Assembly: GCF_036850765.1 (NCBI RefSeq)
Contig: NC_089494.1
Coordinates: 234,006,779-234,070,778, forward strand
Direction of reading: 5' to 3'
From: Saccopteryx bilineata
Taxonomy: Eukaryota > Chordata > Mammalia > Chiroptera > Emballonuridae
Length of the DNA: 64,000 bases
The notes below the pieces were generated by a model. That model was not told where the DNA came from, made no database searches, and worked only from the letters and a program-made list of their open reading frames with translations. A program made the position numbers and the translations under genes. This document shows positions 10,454 through 23,278 of this stretch, one piece after another (positions within the stretch are counted from its first letter, which is position 1; every line of letters begins with the position of its first letter).

Positions 10454-10727
10454 TAGTGAAACTAAGAGACATTGATAAGAGTGTGGTGGTTACGGGGGGG
10501 AGGGGGGAATAGGAGAGGGATAGGGGGTGGGGAGGGGCACAAAGAAAACAAGATAGAAGGTGACAGAGGACAATCTGACTTTGGGTGGTGGGTATGCAAC
10601 ATAATTGAACGACAAGATAATCTGGACTTGTTATCTTTGAATATATGTATCCTGATTTATTGATGTCACCCCATTAAAAAAATAAAATTATAAAAAAATA
10701 AAATTATAAAAAAAAAGAATTGTTTCC
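9737..10727 (+). mobile_element. Young 5'-truncated L1 with 14-bp target duplication
   Basis: The identical 14-mer AAAGAATTGTTTCC flanks the copy (9737-9750 and 10714-10727). The body, 9751-10713, holds the last part of L1 ORF2, a G-rich 3' UTR with a GGGGGGAGGGGGG stretch near 10494-10506, the signature GATGTCACCCCATTAAAAAA end, and an A-rich tail. It has few differences from the copy at 37072, so both are recent. It is 5'-truncated and lacks endonuclease and catalytic RT. Confidence 0.95.
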
Positions 10728-11416
10728 TACTTAGTTTTTTCAGCCAAAAAATGTTATTTCATTTAAAAAAGAATAAATTTAGCTTGTTGCTTTAAATCTA
10801 TATTTTTCAAGAAATTAGGAACAACTTAACTTCTTCATGTCAAAATCCAAGAAACTGTAAACTTAAATGTTCAAGTCTCTAGAGTTTTATTTATAATTTG
10901 TTTTCTTTTATAAAAAAAATTGATGCACGCTAATGGTAAGGACCATAAATGATAAAATTTTTAATTAAAAGAAAATTAAATTACTAATCATAACAGTATC
11001 CAGAGACAACTACTATCACCATTTGGTGGGAAATGTCTTCAGTATCTTTATCGTTCATTTACATGAGTATGTTCATATAGACACAGTCATATATATCTGT
11101 GTTTTTGGACTTTGTAAATGCAATTTTATTTGTTTATTACTCTTTCCTTCATCATATTCATACAAGCCCAAGGGTTAAAAGGGAAACATTTAGAAACAAA
11201 TCTTGAAATGAATCCTGACTGTATTTTTCCCCTAAGGTTTTATTTTCCCCCTGATAAATGCCAGTCACTTTTCCAAACTTATTCCTTTCCACATGATGTA
11301 AAGGAGACAGAGGCCACCCAGGTTGGGCTATAATTGCCAGCCTTGGTGGCCATTGTGGGTACCAAATGTCTGAATCCAACTTGGCGTTCTGGAGATTTGC
11401 TCATGTCACTGATAAT
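10728..11416. other. AT-rich intergenic sequence, possible L1 trace
   Basis: No gene is visible. A block at 10990-11110 (CATATAGACACAG...ATATATCTGTG) vaguely resembles an old L1 3' region. The remainder is unassigned. Confidence 0.35.
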
Positions 11417-11820
11417 ATCTTACACAATTCTTTTTTTTTTTTTTTTGTATTTTTCTGAAGTTGGAAACGGGAAGGCAGTCAGACAGATTCCCGCATGCGC
11501 CCGACCAGGATCCACCCGGCATGCCCACCAGGGGGCGATGCTCTGCCCATCTGGGGCGTTGCTCTGCTGCAACCAGAGCCATTCTAGTGCCTGAGGCAGA
11601 GGCCACAGAGCCATCCTCAGCGCCCGGGCTAACTTTGCTCCAATGGAGCCTTAGCTGTGGAAGGGGAAGAGAGAGACAGAGAGGAAGGAGAGGGGGAGGG
11701 GTGGAGAAGCAGATGAGCACTTCTCCTGTGTGCCCTGGCTGGGAATCGAACCTGGGACTCCTGCACGCCAGGCCGATGCTCTACCACTGAGCCAACCGGC
11801 CAGGGCATCTTACACAATTC
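11417..11820 (-). mobile_element. Bat tRNA-SINE, antisense, 14-bp target duplication
   Basis: The identical ATCTTACACAATTC lies at 11417-11430 and 11807-11820. The minus-strand copy has head CCTGGCCGGTTGGCTCAGTG, B box GGTTCGATTCC and a poly(A) tail read as T at 11431. It is near consensus. Confidence 0.95.
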
Positions 11821-12147
11821 TTAACAAAGTAGTCATGAAAGGAGGGTCAACAAGGAAAACATGTTTGAAATTTTCCAGACTGAGAAAAAGTTGAACTTCT
11901 ATGAATATCCCTCACCCACACATAGAGAGTATGGTAACTTGCCTATCTGGTATAGAGAGAAAATGACATATTGATTGACCTACTTTAACAAGTCTTCTTA
12001 ATGGCAAATTTAGACTGTCTTTTCAAGTACAAGTTTTGTTTCTGTGTTTTTACCTAATTAAAAAGACTTATTTTAATGGGTAAATCTACATGAATATGTC
12101 ACGTGTTTTGAAGTTGTAATCTTTTAAATCAAGTTCTCTCTTTCCAA
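11821..12147. other. Unassigned intergenic sequence
   Basis: No recognised gene or repeat. Confidence 0.4.
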
Positions 12148-12442
12148 CTCATGACTAATTTATTGTTGTTTTTTGTTTTTTTTTTTAAGTAGTGGTAGTG
12201 AAGTTTTTCTTTTTTTTTTTTTTTTAATTTTTATTTACTCATTTTAGGAGAGGAGAGAGAGGGAGAGAGAGAGACAGAGAGACAGAGAGAGAAGAGAGAG
12301 ACAGGGGGGAGGAGCTGAAAGCATCAACTCCCATATGTGCCTTGACCAGGCAAGCCTAGGGTTTCGAACCGGCGACCTCAGCATTTCCAGGTCGATGCTT
12401 TATCCACTGCACCACCACAGGTCAGGCTCATGACTCATTTAT
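12148..12442 (-). mobile_element. Second-type bat SINE (GCCTGACCTGTGGTGG), antisense
   Basis: Flanks CTCATGACTAATTTAT (12148-12163) and CTCATGACTCATTTAT (12427-12442) are a 16-bp duplication with one mismatch. Read on minus it starts GCCTGACCTGTGGTGGTGC and contains the GTCGCCGGTTCGAAACCC B-box region. The tail is a CT-rich block and an interrupted poly(A). Confidence 0.9.
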
Positions 12443-12752
12443 ATGGCCATCTTACAAATGAAAAAAAAAATGTTTTTGATCAAGATCGATATGCTGTTAA
12501 ATGTTTAACAATTGATTTTTTAGGGAAAAATAACCTGGTTTATAGTATTTGCTAATTTCTTTGGATTAAATACTTCCACAGTTGCACATTTCACACTATA
12601 AAGTGACTTTATTGAAGGAAGAAATAGGAAGAAATACACTGTTATATAGTATTTCCACCAACCAGAACAATAGAAATAATTTCTATAAGGGTAGTTTATA
12701 TTTTTAAAGTTCATAAAATGATTAAATAATAAAATGATTAAGAAGTGATGAG
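12443..12752. other. Unassigned intergenic sequence
   Basis: AT-rich sequence with no gene or repeat that I can name. Confidence 0.4.
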
Positions 12753-13080
12753 CCCTGGTCAGTGGCTCAGTGGATAGAGCATCCGCTTGGCATGTGGATG
12801 TCCTGGATTTGATTCCCAGTCAGGGCACACAGGAGAAGTGACTGTCTGCTGCCTCACCCCTCCCTTTCCCCCTTCTTTTCCTCTTCCCCTCCCTCAGTGA
12901 ATGGCTCAACTGGTTCAAACATTGTCCTGAGCTCAGGATTTCTCTCTTGGAGCACATCAGCCTCAGGTGCTAAAAATATCTTGGTACTCTGATCATCGGC
13001 CTTAGATAAGGTTGCCAGGTCGGGGTACATGTGGGAGTCTGCCCCTCACTATCTCCCCTCCTCTCACCTAAAATAAAAAG
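12753..13080 (+). mobile_element. Diverged bat tRNA-SINE
   Basis: Head CCCTGGTCAGTGGCTCAGTG, degenerate B box, CT block and AAAATAAAAAG tail. It is more diverged than the SINEs at 4.4 or 35.3 kb and is probably an older subfamily. Confidence 0.8.
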
Positions 13081-13280
13081 TTATGAGTTCTGAGTGTTTG
13101 TTACTTTCATTTTTAGTATAATTCAATTAAAGATAAGTTCATACAATTTAATTGTTCAATAATCTGCATCTCTTTTTTAAATTTGACAATTTGCTGTGTG
13201 AGCTGATCAGGGCAGGCATCAGTGAGCCACTGTATTAAAGTTGTTTGAAACTTCCCACACAATCTTGGTTTCATAGTAAC

Positions 13281-13663
13281 TCAATTAAAATCATTTTTTT
13301 TTAAGTGAGAGGTAGGGAGGCAGAGAGACAGGCTCCCACATGTGCTCTGACTGGAATCTTCCCAGCAGCCCCTAACAGGGCTATACTCTGCCCATCTGGG
13401 GCAACCACTCCACTGCGCGGCAACCAAGCTTTTTCCACATCTTTGATGAGGCCATGGAGCCATCCTCAGCACCAGGGCCAACTTGCTCTAATTATACAAT
13501 TCAAGGTTGTGGGAGGGGAAGAGAGAGAGAGCGTGAGAGAGAAGGGGTGGAGAAGCAGATGGTAGTTTCTCCTGTGTGCCCTGAACAGGAATTGAACCCA
13601 GGACTTCCACATGCCAAGCCAAAGCTTTACTGCTGAGCCTGCCAGCCAGGGTCAATTCAAATC
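13281..13663 (-). mobile_element. Diverged bat tRNA-SINE, antisense
   Basis: The body is 13293-13651, with flanks TCAATTAAAATC and TCAATTCAAATC (11 of 12 identical). Both the tRNA head and the body are diverged. Confidence 0.85.
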
Positions 13664-14787
13664 TATTTATTGGATTACTATTATATGCTAAGAACTCTGT
13701 GAAATACTATAACTATTAGACTAGCTAGAAATTCAGGAAAATCAGAAGACATAAAAGAGCAACTCAACTGTTTTCTGTTGCCCACTGTTCATTACTAACA
13801 GCACTACAGGTATATATGAGATCAGAGATCAGCCAACAGGTCTCTATGGGCCAAATATTATCTCTAGCATACTTTGGCATGGCCGTTGAGCAAAAAACCG
13901 TTTTAATAGTTTCATAAGGCTGTAAAATAAATTTAAAAAGGATATATGATTGAGAATAAAAATGGCCTGCAAACTTAAAATATTTATTACCAGACCCTTT
14001 AAAGAAAAAGGGTGCCAAGTCCAGATGGAGACTTTGAATTAAGATTCTACTCAATAATTTAGGTATCTTGTAATCTAAATGCTAATAGGATGCTGTTAAA
14101 ATCTAAATTAGAAAACTTAGTTTCTGTCTGTCTAAAAGTTTACAAATGCAAATTTACTAGGAATAGTAAAATTGAGGATGACTTCTTGACTGATATGTTT
14201 AATATAAAAAATGCTCGCTCTGACATCTGTACATTGTTGTATCTAGCCAAACTGAAGTTTAATGGACACTTTAAGGAAATAATATACCCTCTGAGTTATT
14301 GAAGATTTAAAAAACTTACCTTTTCTTGGAAAATTTTAATGTGATAACTCAGTCCAATGAAAAACAGTTCATACAGTGCCATTACTTTCATCTTCATTTA
14401 TACAATATCGATAGCTTAAGTGTTTTAATGAATATTTCATTTATTTCTGTGGCTCACAGATTGTGGCTAAGGGCCTAAGAACCATTAATAATGGAAAGGA
14501 CACCCTTGCTTTTGTCGAGCTTCCTACGTCAACCTGGCAAAAGCTAATAAACATATGGGTCTCACCACAGGCATTTAAACTCAACCTTCTCAGTTTTCTA
14601 ACACAGCCAGAAGTAGTAGGGAATTCCAAAATTCTAGAAACTTTGATGGAAAACATATACTTTTGAGATTACTGAGACGCAAATCTTCACATTCGTTACA
14701 AACATGCCTAGCCACTATCAATCATTGTTCAGTATCTGATAGTTGAAGATAAAAGTGCAACAAATCTTTAAAAAAAAATTACTCTTG
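13664..14787. other. Repeat-poor intergenic stretch
   Basis: No gene or repeat is recognised. 14440-14670 is of higher complexity than its surroundings and could hold conserved noncoding sequence. That cannot be tested from one genome. Confidence 0.4.
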
Positions 14788-14933
14788 CCCTGGCTGGATA
14801 GCTCAGTGGGTTAGAACTTCATCCTGAAGCACAGAGGTTGAGGGTTTCATCCCTGGTCAGCGCGCATACAGGAACAGATCGATGTTCTCCTTTCTCTTAC
14901 TCAAATCAATCAATAAAAATATTTTTAAAAATT
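14788..14933 (+). mobile_element. Short bat tRNA-SINE (third type)
   Basis: The head is CCCTGGCTGGATAGCTCAGT, then CATCCTGAAG, a GGGTTTCATCCCTGG B-box region, and a short tail with TCAATCAATAAAAAT. It is about 145 bp, shorter and lacking the long body of the major SINE, so it is a separate subfamily. Confidence 0.8.
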
Positions 14934-15235
14934 GTTCTTTATCAAATTGTTGATAAGATCTATGGATTTTCTCTGACCCCCAATATTGAGGCCCAATGTC
15001 AATGCACATGGTTTCTTCATTAGTAAAAAGTAGCCTAACAGTAACTGTCCAGTTTGGGGTTGTTGTGAAAAACATGTGAAATTAACTTCCTGATATAATA
15101 TATATATATTACATAAATAAATTTTATAATTATACATAATTCTATTATGGTTATATAATAAAAAACTATGTATAAGAATGTATGTAAGAAGTACTATTTT
15201 TTTACTTGAAAATACATTTTCTTTTAGTTTTATTA
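14934..15235. other. AT-rich intergenic sequence
   Basis: Contains a short TA-rich run near 15100. Nothing else is recognised. Confidence 0.4.
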
Positions 15236-15395
15236 TTTTTTTTCATCTTTTATTTATTTTTAATTGATTTTAATTTATTGTGTTTACATAGATTCTAGTG
15301 TTACCCCGAATGCATCCCCCCTCCGTGTATTCCCCTCAACATCTTTCTTGCCTCCCTCCCCATAGCGCCCTCCCCGCTTCCCTTCAGGTTTATCC
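15236..15395 (-). mobile_element. L1 3' end fragment, antisense
   Basis: The TTTTAATTTATTGTGTTTACAT block and the C-rich stretch that follows match the L1 3' ends at 2908 and 25400, but are diverged. Only the last about 160 bp are present. Confidence 0.65.
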
Positions 15396-16124
15396 CAATA
15401 TTTTTATGAGTACATTTTGAAACGTTTAAAGATAAAGTAATATATCTGCAGCTTACTCTCAACGATTTCAGGAAAAATATAAATATACACACATTCATAT
15501 AAACACACATATGTATATGTATGCATTTGTGTGTATGTGTGTGTATGTTTAACTTCTGACAATGGACAAATGTCTTTTCTGTGTGTGTTTCTACTATTTT
15601 GAACCATAGATGCTATAATTTGTACTCATATACATATATACATACACTGAATACCATAGCCTTACCATTCCCCTCATCCTTAGATGAATTTCTTCCCGAC
15701 TTTAGGCCCCAAGCTTCACTTTTCTTAAACATTTATTTTACAAAACTTGCAATTTAAAATTCTTTCTTTCCCCTTGGAGATGTATATATTTACACAGACT
15801 TTTGCCAGGTTTACAATGCAGAAATATCATTCTCAAGAGCCTGGGAGTCATCCCTTAGAACTGTAACGATTAAGAAAAAGTGTCACTACCCCATCTCTGT
15901 GGGAGAACAGGAGACTAACATAGATGAGCAGCAATTAGCAAACATTGATGGCCTATCCATGTTGACCTGACTCCTCTGTGATGTTCTCCACTCAGAGGCT
16001 TAAAAATTCTACCACCTTCTCAGAGAAATTGAGCTCAGCCTCTCTCTCTTCTATTGGAGTAGTCTTAAGTAAAACTTTGTTTACTCAACTCAATCAGTGC
16101 AATTTTTCTTTGAACACACACACA
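15396..16124. other. Unassigned intergenic sequence
   Basis: Includes a short TG/TA-rich stretch at 15480-15550. No gene is recognised. Confidence 0.4.
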
Positions 16125-16260
16125 GAAAAGATGATTAAGCAAATATAGTAACATTAACTTTGGGGGAACTTGACTGAAGGACAAAAGGGAATTCTTTGTA
16201 CTATTTTGCAACTTCTCTATACTTTTGGGTTTCTTTCAAAATCAAAAGTTAGATAAGCAT
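16125..16260 (+). repeat. Ancient L1 3' UTR fragment
   Basis: The sequence TTTGCAACTTCTCTATAC, followed by TTTCAAAATCAAAAG, resembles old mammalian L1 3' UTR ends. Confidence 0.5.
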
Positions 16261-16377
16261 GCAAAAATGTACATGAAATTCTTTGTAGTAATATAACAAA
16301 GTATTTGAATGAAAATCCAAATATTCAATTCCAAAAATGCACACAACATTATAAAGTAAAAAGAAATTGCAACCTGG

Positions 16378-16745
16378 CCCTGGCCAGTTAGTTGTTCAGT
16401 GGTAAAACATTAGCCTGGCATGTGGATGTTCCAGGTTTGATTCCAGGTCAAGGCACACAGGAGAAATGACCATCTGCTTCTCCACCCCTCCTTCCTCCTC
16501 CATCTCTCTTTCTGTCTCTCTCTTTCTTCCCCACCTGAAGCCATGGCTGTTGGTTCGAGCACATGAGCCTGGGTGCTGAGGATGACTCCGTGGAGCTAAA
16601 AATAGCTGGGTTGCGAACATAACCTCAGATGGGCAGAGCATCAGCCCCAGACAGAGGTTGCCAGGTGGATCCTGGTCAGGGCACATGTGGGAATCTATCT
16701 AGCTATCTCCCCTCCTCTCACTTGGAAAAGATGGGGGAAAAAATC
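16378..16745 (+). mobile_element. Diverged bat tRNA-SINE
   Basis: Head CCCTGGCCAGTTAGTTGTTC, degenerate B box, CT block and weak tail. It is older than the 4.4 kb copy. Confidence 0.8.
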
Positions 16746-16764
16746 ATAAACCATTATAAATCAG

Positions 16765-16855
16765 GGGCCATCTGATTATTAAGTCATTATGCTGAACATC
16801 TTAAACTTATATAATGTTTTATGTCAATTATACCTCAATAAAACTGGGGGTGGGG
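16765..16855 (+). repeat. Ancient L1 3' end
   Basis: The pattern CTTAAACTTATATAATG, then TGTCAATTATACCTCAATAAAACT, is typical of old mammalian L1 3' termini in plus orientation. Confidence 0.65.
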
Positions 16856-18014
16856 TGGAGAATAATAATCTCCATACTCAAGGTTTTAGTCTTTCTTTAT
16901 ACTCAGCTTTTGAGTTAGATCATAGCAACTGTGAACAACACATGGGAGGGCATTCTGCCTCACTTTAAATAACCAGAGCATAAAGATCAAACCAAGAACA
17001 TTCTGATTTTTTAAAGATGGCAACAAAGATGCGTACATTAAAGTATATTAAAACATTTTTACCTACAATACTTTCTAAACTATTGTGTTTACCTTTTTTA
17101 TGGCCATTGTTAACTGCTATCTCCTCATGTTTTCTAGCTTAAAATATTTTAGATAGCATGAAGAATATATTATTTCTCTAGTTTTTTTTTTAAAAACAAA
17201 AATCTCTCTGTTCTTGGTACTTTGCAAGTTTCTAAGAGATCATTTTAAGTGACAGTGGCAAACAGAGTTTACTTATTTAAAAAATAGTAAGCAACATCTT
17301 TAATGCACTGTACTTGTAAGCCAAGATATATTAGAGCTCTTTATAGGCAAAATATGTTAAAGTGTGGAATGAAATTTACTTATAGGGAAATAGAAAGGCT
17401 TTATCTCATTCATTTTTTTAGTATCTATTATTGACCTGCCTAAATCTACAGTTGGCTGAGAGTGCCTCTAGTTGGCAATTACCATGCTTGCCTCTGAAAA
17501 TATAAAAAAATCAAATTAACAACAAAATAAAATTCTGACCTCCAAAACTCATGTAATGGCTACAGTGTTGTGCAAGAGTTTGCTAATCTAAATAATGGTG
17601 TTGTTATTTTATAGTTAAATGTACAAAAATATTTATATAAGTTGTATCTTTTTAATTTATAAAGAATTTGACTAACATATTTTTCCTTTTGAAATAACAT
17701 GAATGATTATCCTCTGGTATAATACAATAAAGTAGTCATTATATATTTTGGTGGTCTTTCTATAGCTTCATATGTAATTTTTATTAACTATTCCAATTTT
17801 AATAGACTATGTTTGCCATCACACACAATGCTACTAATTATATTTTCAATTGACATGTTTTGCATATTAAAATTTCTAAGACAGAAATCTAGAAGGAAGA
17901 TTTTAAGGAGACAAAGGCTAAGCATATTTGTAAAGAATTATGGTAGACAAAAAAATCTACACAAATTTACACTCCCATAAAAAGTTAATGGAAGTGTATA
18001 TTGTCCACTATCTT
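16856..18014. other. AT-rich intergenic sequence
   Basis: No gene and no confidently recognised repeat. Confidence 0.4.
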
Positions 18015-18449
18015 TAAGAATTTATTGACCCTGGCTGGTTGGCTGAGCGGTAGAGTATTGGCCCAGTGTGTGGAAGTCCTGGGCCTGATTCCCAGTCAGG
18101 GCACGCAGGAGAAGAGACCATCTGCTTCTACATTTCTTCCCTCCTCCCTTTTTTCCCTCTATCTCTCTCTTTTCCTCCTACAGCCATGGCTCAGTAGGAG
18201 CAAGTTAGCTCCAGGTACTGAAGATGGCTCCACTGCCTCGCCTCAGGTGCTAAAATAGTTTGGATGCTGAGCAACAGAGCCCCAGCCCCAGATGGGCAGA
18301 GCATGATACCTGATGGGCAGAGCACTGTCCTATAGCAGGCTTGACAATTGGATTCCAGTCGGGGTGCATGCAGAAGGCTGTCTCTCTAGCTCCCCACTTC
18401 TCACTTAAGAACTTAAGAATAATTTTTTTTAATAAAATAAGAATTTATT
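18015..18449 (+). mobile_element. Diverged bat tRNA-SINE with 12-bp target duplication
   Basis: TAAGAATTTATT occurs at 18015-18026 and 18438-18449. The body has head ACCCTGGCTGGTTGGCTGAG and a diverged tail. Confidence 0.85.
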
Positions 18450-18889
18450 TATCTGTTAGTACCCATCAGATACATACAAATTATTTTGTTATTGTGTTAA
18501 AGTATATATTTACTTATTACTTAGACTAAGCATTCTCTGACCACTTAATAAATTTCTCTATGTTTTTTTCTGAGGTTCCCATGGCATATAATTTGTCTAT
18601 GGCTTCTATTAATTTGTTTGCTTTAAATATTTTTCAGAAACTACTCTTGGTATTCTATTTATTGGTAAATTTAACAGGATGAAAATAAGCAATAGCTTTT
18701 TGTATTGCCATATTTAGATAGAAATTTCTATAATCATTTATTGTAATCCTAATTTTTTTGTTTTCTAAATATTGAAGCTATTTTCTTAGATTACCTAAAG
18801 TATCATGAATCTTTGATCTTCTTGGTGTAATATGACATTTAAATAAATATAATATTAAAATTGAAAAATGTAATTTTAAAATAGAATAA
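18450..18889. other. AT-rich intergenic sequence
   Basis: No recognised gene or repeat. Confidence 0.4.
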
Positions 18890-20335
18890 TTATCTCTTAC
18901 TACTCCCTTTCAACAGCATACTGGAAATACTAGTTAATGCAATAAAACAAGAAAGGGAATAAAAATATACCCACTGGGAAGGAAAAAATTAAAAACTCTT
19001 TGTAATAAACAATATAACAAAGTTTCAGGATACAAAATTAATATATAAAAGTCAATTGCTTTCATATAAAACAATAATAAATAAGTGGAATTTGAAATTA
19101 AAAGCAAAATACCATTTAGATTAGCACCTTCAAAAATGATATAAGTAAGTATAAATCTGACAGATCTGTAAGATATCTATAAGAAGAAAACAATAAAACT
19201 TTGGTGAATGAGATTTAAAAAGTATTAAATAAAAATATATATCATGTTTACAGATAAGAAGACTCAATATTGTTAAGATATCAATTCTTTCCAACTGTCA
19301 TATATTGATAGGTTCAAAGCAATTAAAACTGAAATCTTACAAAGTTATTTTTTGTGGATATAGCCAAGCTGACTTTGAAATATGTATGAAGAAGAAAAAG
19401 ACCCAAAATAACCAACAAAGTATTGAGGGAACAAAAAATTAGAGGACTAAAATACCTGACTTCAAAACTTAATTATACAGCTACTACAATCAAGATAGTG
19501 AAGTACTGGAGGAAAAAAAATAAACAAATCAATTAGTGAAACAGAAGAGAAAGTCTCAAAACAGCCCCACATAAATAGAGTTGACTAATTTTTGACAAAA
19601 AAGCAAACATAATGGAATGAAACAAAGATAGTCTTTTCAACATTGGTGATGGAAAAACTGGACATCCACATGCAAAAAAAATGATCCCAGCCTGACCAGG
19701 CGGTGGTGCAGTGAATAGAGTGTTGGAGTGGGATGTGGAAGGACCCAGGTTCGAGACCCCGAAGTCGCCAGCTTGAGCGCAGGCTCATCTGGCTTGGGCA
19801 AAAGCTCACCAGCTTGGACCCAGGGTTGCTGGCTCCAGCAAGGGGTTATTCAGTCTGCTGAAGGCCCGCGGTCAAGGCACATATGAAAAAGCAATCAATG
19901 AACAACTAAGAAGTCACAATGCGCAATGAAAAACTAATGATTGATGCTTCTCATCTCTCTGTTCCTGTCTGTCTGTCCCTGTCTATCCCTCTGACTCTCT
20001 CTCTGTCTCTGTAAAAAAAAAAAAAATGATCCCAGACTTGACACTCTTAACAAAAATTAACTTAAAATGGATCACAGACCTAAATGTAAAAATCAAAACT
20101 ATAAAATTCCTAGAAGACAACATAGGAGAAGATTTAGCTATGGTGATGACTTTTCAGATATAACACCAAAGGCATAATCTATGAGAGAAATATTTGATAA
20201 TCTGGACTTCATTAAAATTAATGTTTTCTTCTCTGCAAAAGACAATACTAAAAAAATAAAAAGACAAGATGCAGACTTGAAGAAAATTTTTGCAAAAGAC
20301 ACATCAATAAGAACTATTACCCAACATATAAAATA
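18890..20335 (+). mobile_element. Old L1 ORF2 segment, sense
   Basis: Decayed L1 ORF2 nucleotide landmarks run in order. They include ACTGGAAATACTAGTTAATGCAATAA, a stretch with CAATTGCTTTCATATA, CCAAAATAACCAACAAAG, and after the SINE ACTTAAAATGGATCACAGACC. There are many stops. It is split by the SINE at 19691-20025. The 5' and 3' ends of the element are not present. Confidence 0.8.
19681..20035 (+). mobile_element. Second-type SINE with internal repeats, inside old L1
   Basis: The 10-mer ATGATCCCAG lies at 19681-19690 and 20026-20035. The SINE starts CCTGACCAGGCGGTGGTGC and has a GGTTCGAGACC B box. Imperfect CACCAGCTTGG-like and GCTGGCT-like units follow, then a CAATCAATGAACAACTAAG block and poly(A). 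Confidence 0.85.
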
Positions 20336-20339
20336 ACTT

Positions 20340-21067
20340 TAAAACATTTCCATTCTAGAAACAATATGTGAATTAGACTAAATTACATTCAAGAAAGTAA
20401 AAGGCTTTATATTGTTTCTAAAAAATAAATATCTTCCTTATTAAAAAACTGTATATTTGAAAAGCATTCATGAGCAATTACTATGCAGTAAGCCAAACAT
20501 ACAAATAGAAATTCATTAATGCTCATATATGGATAGATAGGTAAGTCTGAGCAACATTCTATGTTTCTAGGGTGATACATTTTTCTTTTCCCTTGAAACA
20601 AAAAATAAATTATTTCTTAGCAAAGTACAGTGGTTCTCAAAGCTTAGCATCCATCAAAACTATCCTGATGCCTAGTAAAACCAAAGATTTCTGAGCCCTA
20701 CTTTCTCTCCATAGCAACAGAGTGACATTTTGTGATTTCCTGTTTACTTTTCCATATTAAACCTTAAACTATTATCCTTGACTGTTGGCTCTAAGAGAAG
20801 AGGGTTATATCCATATTGTTAAATGATCTAACAACAATACTTAATCTTGAAACACTATGATTTTTAGGAAATTTTTATTGACAGAACTAAACATTGTATT
20901 TTGAAAGAATAAAAATTATATAATAAAATAATCTACATAGAAATTTGATTTTCTCTTTAGACAATGTTTTATAATATCCCCTTTAGCATACTGGGCATTG
21001 GTTTAGCTTTGGGAAAACCTAGGTACGTTCATGAGCATTTACTGTGTACGTGACTATCAATTCCCTA
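20340..21067. other. AT-rich intergenic sequence
   Basis: No recognised gene or repeat. Confidence 0.4.
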
Positions 21068-21300
21068 AAAATCACAATGGTTATGCCCTAGTCGGGTGGC
21101 TCAGTGGACAAAGTGCTGACATGGTGCACTGAGGTCATGGATTTGATCTTGAGACATGGTCCCTGGGCACATATCAGAAGCAATCAATGAGTGCACAACT
21201 AATAAAATGAGATGCTTCCCTCTCTCTCTTTTTGTTCCCCTCTCTCTGTCTTTCTCAAATAAATAGAAAAAGCTATAAAAAATAAAATCACAATGTTTAT
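21068..21300 (+). mobile_element. Short diverged bat SINE with 17-bp target duplication
   Basis: The flanks AAAATCACAATGGTTAT (21068-21084) and AAAATCACAATGTTTAT (21284-21300) differ by one base. The body has head GCCCTAGTCGGGTGGCTCAG and a CTCAAATAAATAG-type tail. Confidence 0.85.
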
Positions 21301-21329
21301 AAAGAGACTAACAAATAAAATAACCAATG

Positions 21330-21540
21330 TTTTCTGTGCATTTAATTTATGCCTGGAATAGCTCTCAGAATTTTGCATATAGTATCTAAATTACTCCTCT
21401 CAACAACAACACTATGGGGTGAATATTATTTTGTTTATCTTAGAGATGAAGAAATTAAAACTCAGAATGTTAAGTTACCTAATAGTAAAAATGGAGCTGG
21501 AGTCAATAGTCTCTTATGGTCTAGTTAGGGTCACACAAAT
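21330..21540 (-). repeat. MIR-type SINE, antisense
   Basis: The blocks CTCTCAACAACAACACTATG, GGTGAATATTATT, GATGAAGAAATTAAAACTCAG and TTAAGTTACCTAATAGT follow antisense MIR order. Confidence 0.65.
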
Positions 21541-23278
21541 TACAAATATAAAATATTTTGTTGAAGACTGTATTTTAAAGATCTATGATAACTATAAATC
21601 CCATAGAAGTTTAGTGGGAACAGGTCAGTAAGGCTGTGGTGATTCAGAGAATTTTTATGAACTCTTTAAATTTAGGCCTGGAAACATAAGTAGAGTATGC
21701 AGAGTATAAGAAGATATGAAGATTTTTTAGTACAGAGGTACATGAGCATAGTGAAGGTAGTGGGAATGATGGTAAAGAGTGTTTGCAACAGATATAGATT
21801 GGCCTAGAAAGACAAATTTCATGTACTGTCACGGAGTATGCATTTGTTTGGTTTAATTGACCAATATCCATTCTTTAGGTAATAAGAAGACCTCACTGTT
21901 CATCCAGGTGTCTCTACTTCTTTGCTCAGTTTATATATTTCATAGTTTAATTTCACAATAGAATTTAGGTATGAGGAATAAGATTCAAGTTTAAATCAGT
22001 ATTATCCACATTGGTTCTTTAAATAATGGGCATCTAACCCGTTTTATTCCTCTCAAACTTTGCCATTCATATATACCTTTAAATTAATAAGTCCAAGAGC
22101 CATCATGGGACCATAAGTAGTGTCCTGCAAAGAATGAAGTCAATGGTACAGAAGAGAAGCTGTGAAAGGAAGAGCAACAGATGAGGTTCTGGACCTACGG
22201 TGTCTCTATACCAGTCCAGTATGTAAACTATGGTTGTGTTACAAATAATACATACCTTTGTTTTTTAATCCACTTTGATGAAAACAAACAAGTGAAGAAG
22301 ATGATGAAGAAAGAATAAATTAAAAAAACTGTGCATCAAAATACGGCTCCCCTGTTTTCTGCATAAATGACATTTTTCAAGGTACTTAACTTCTCTCAGG
22401 GTCTGAGTTGACTCATTGCAAAATAGAACTAAATTATATAACAGTTAGCACAGGTGAAATTATATAACAGTTAGCACAGATTTGCCAAGGTGAATTAGAT
22501 GGGGGTGAGAATGAACATGTATTTGAGGAATTTAAATGTGATAGAGTCTGTTAAAACAGCCTTCAAAGTGTTGGTTTCAAGGAGCGACATGACTTGAGGG
22601 GTTAATACATTTATTTTAAAAAATTTTTGTTTAAAAAAAAACCTTCAGGAAAAAAAGCTAGAAAGCCCTAAGAGTAATTAAGTATGGAGATCAAGGTCTG
22701 TGTTAAGGTATTGGACACAGACCCTGAAACAGAAATGAAAAGACTTGCTTGAGCAATATTTCAATGACCAGAAAAAATAATTGATCCTCTAGTTCAACAG
22801 AATAAAAAATATATTGTCTTAGTTCTATTTAAAACTGACATTCTAAATAGTTATTTTATAAGAAAAAATGGCAGTTCACGGTTCCGCAAAATAATATTCT
22901 AAGTTATATAAATCTGTACTTTTCCACCTTGCTTGTAGTTTACAATTCAGTTAAAGACCCTGCTAAAGCATATGATGCTTTGCTGCACAGCCAAGGACTG
23001 CAAAATAAATAACATATTAAAATAAAATATCACATTTGTATTTGGTGAAACTGTACAGTAGGAATGTAGAAAAGTTAAGATCAGGTTGAGAATAAAATAA
23101 ATCAGGTAACATGACTTTGAAAATAACAGTAGCTTAAAAATAGTCACAGATTTTTCCATGTTTATGTGATAGAAAAAAAAAAAGTAATACCTCAGATTGT
23201 TAAGTTTTTCTTCAACCAGGACCTGTATTTGTAACAACAACAAAAAACAAAAGAGTCTTAAAGTATAGATGATTAAAA
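21541..23278. other. Intergenic stretch without recognised features
   Basis: AT-rich. A tandem GTGAAATTATATAACAGTTAGCACAG-like duplication occurs near 22433-22482 (ATTATATAACAGTTAGCACAG twice). No gene is recognised. Confidence 0.4.
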
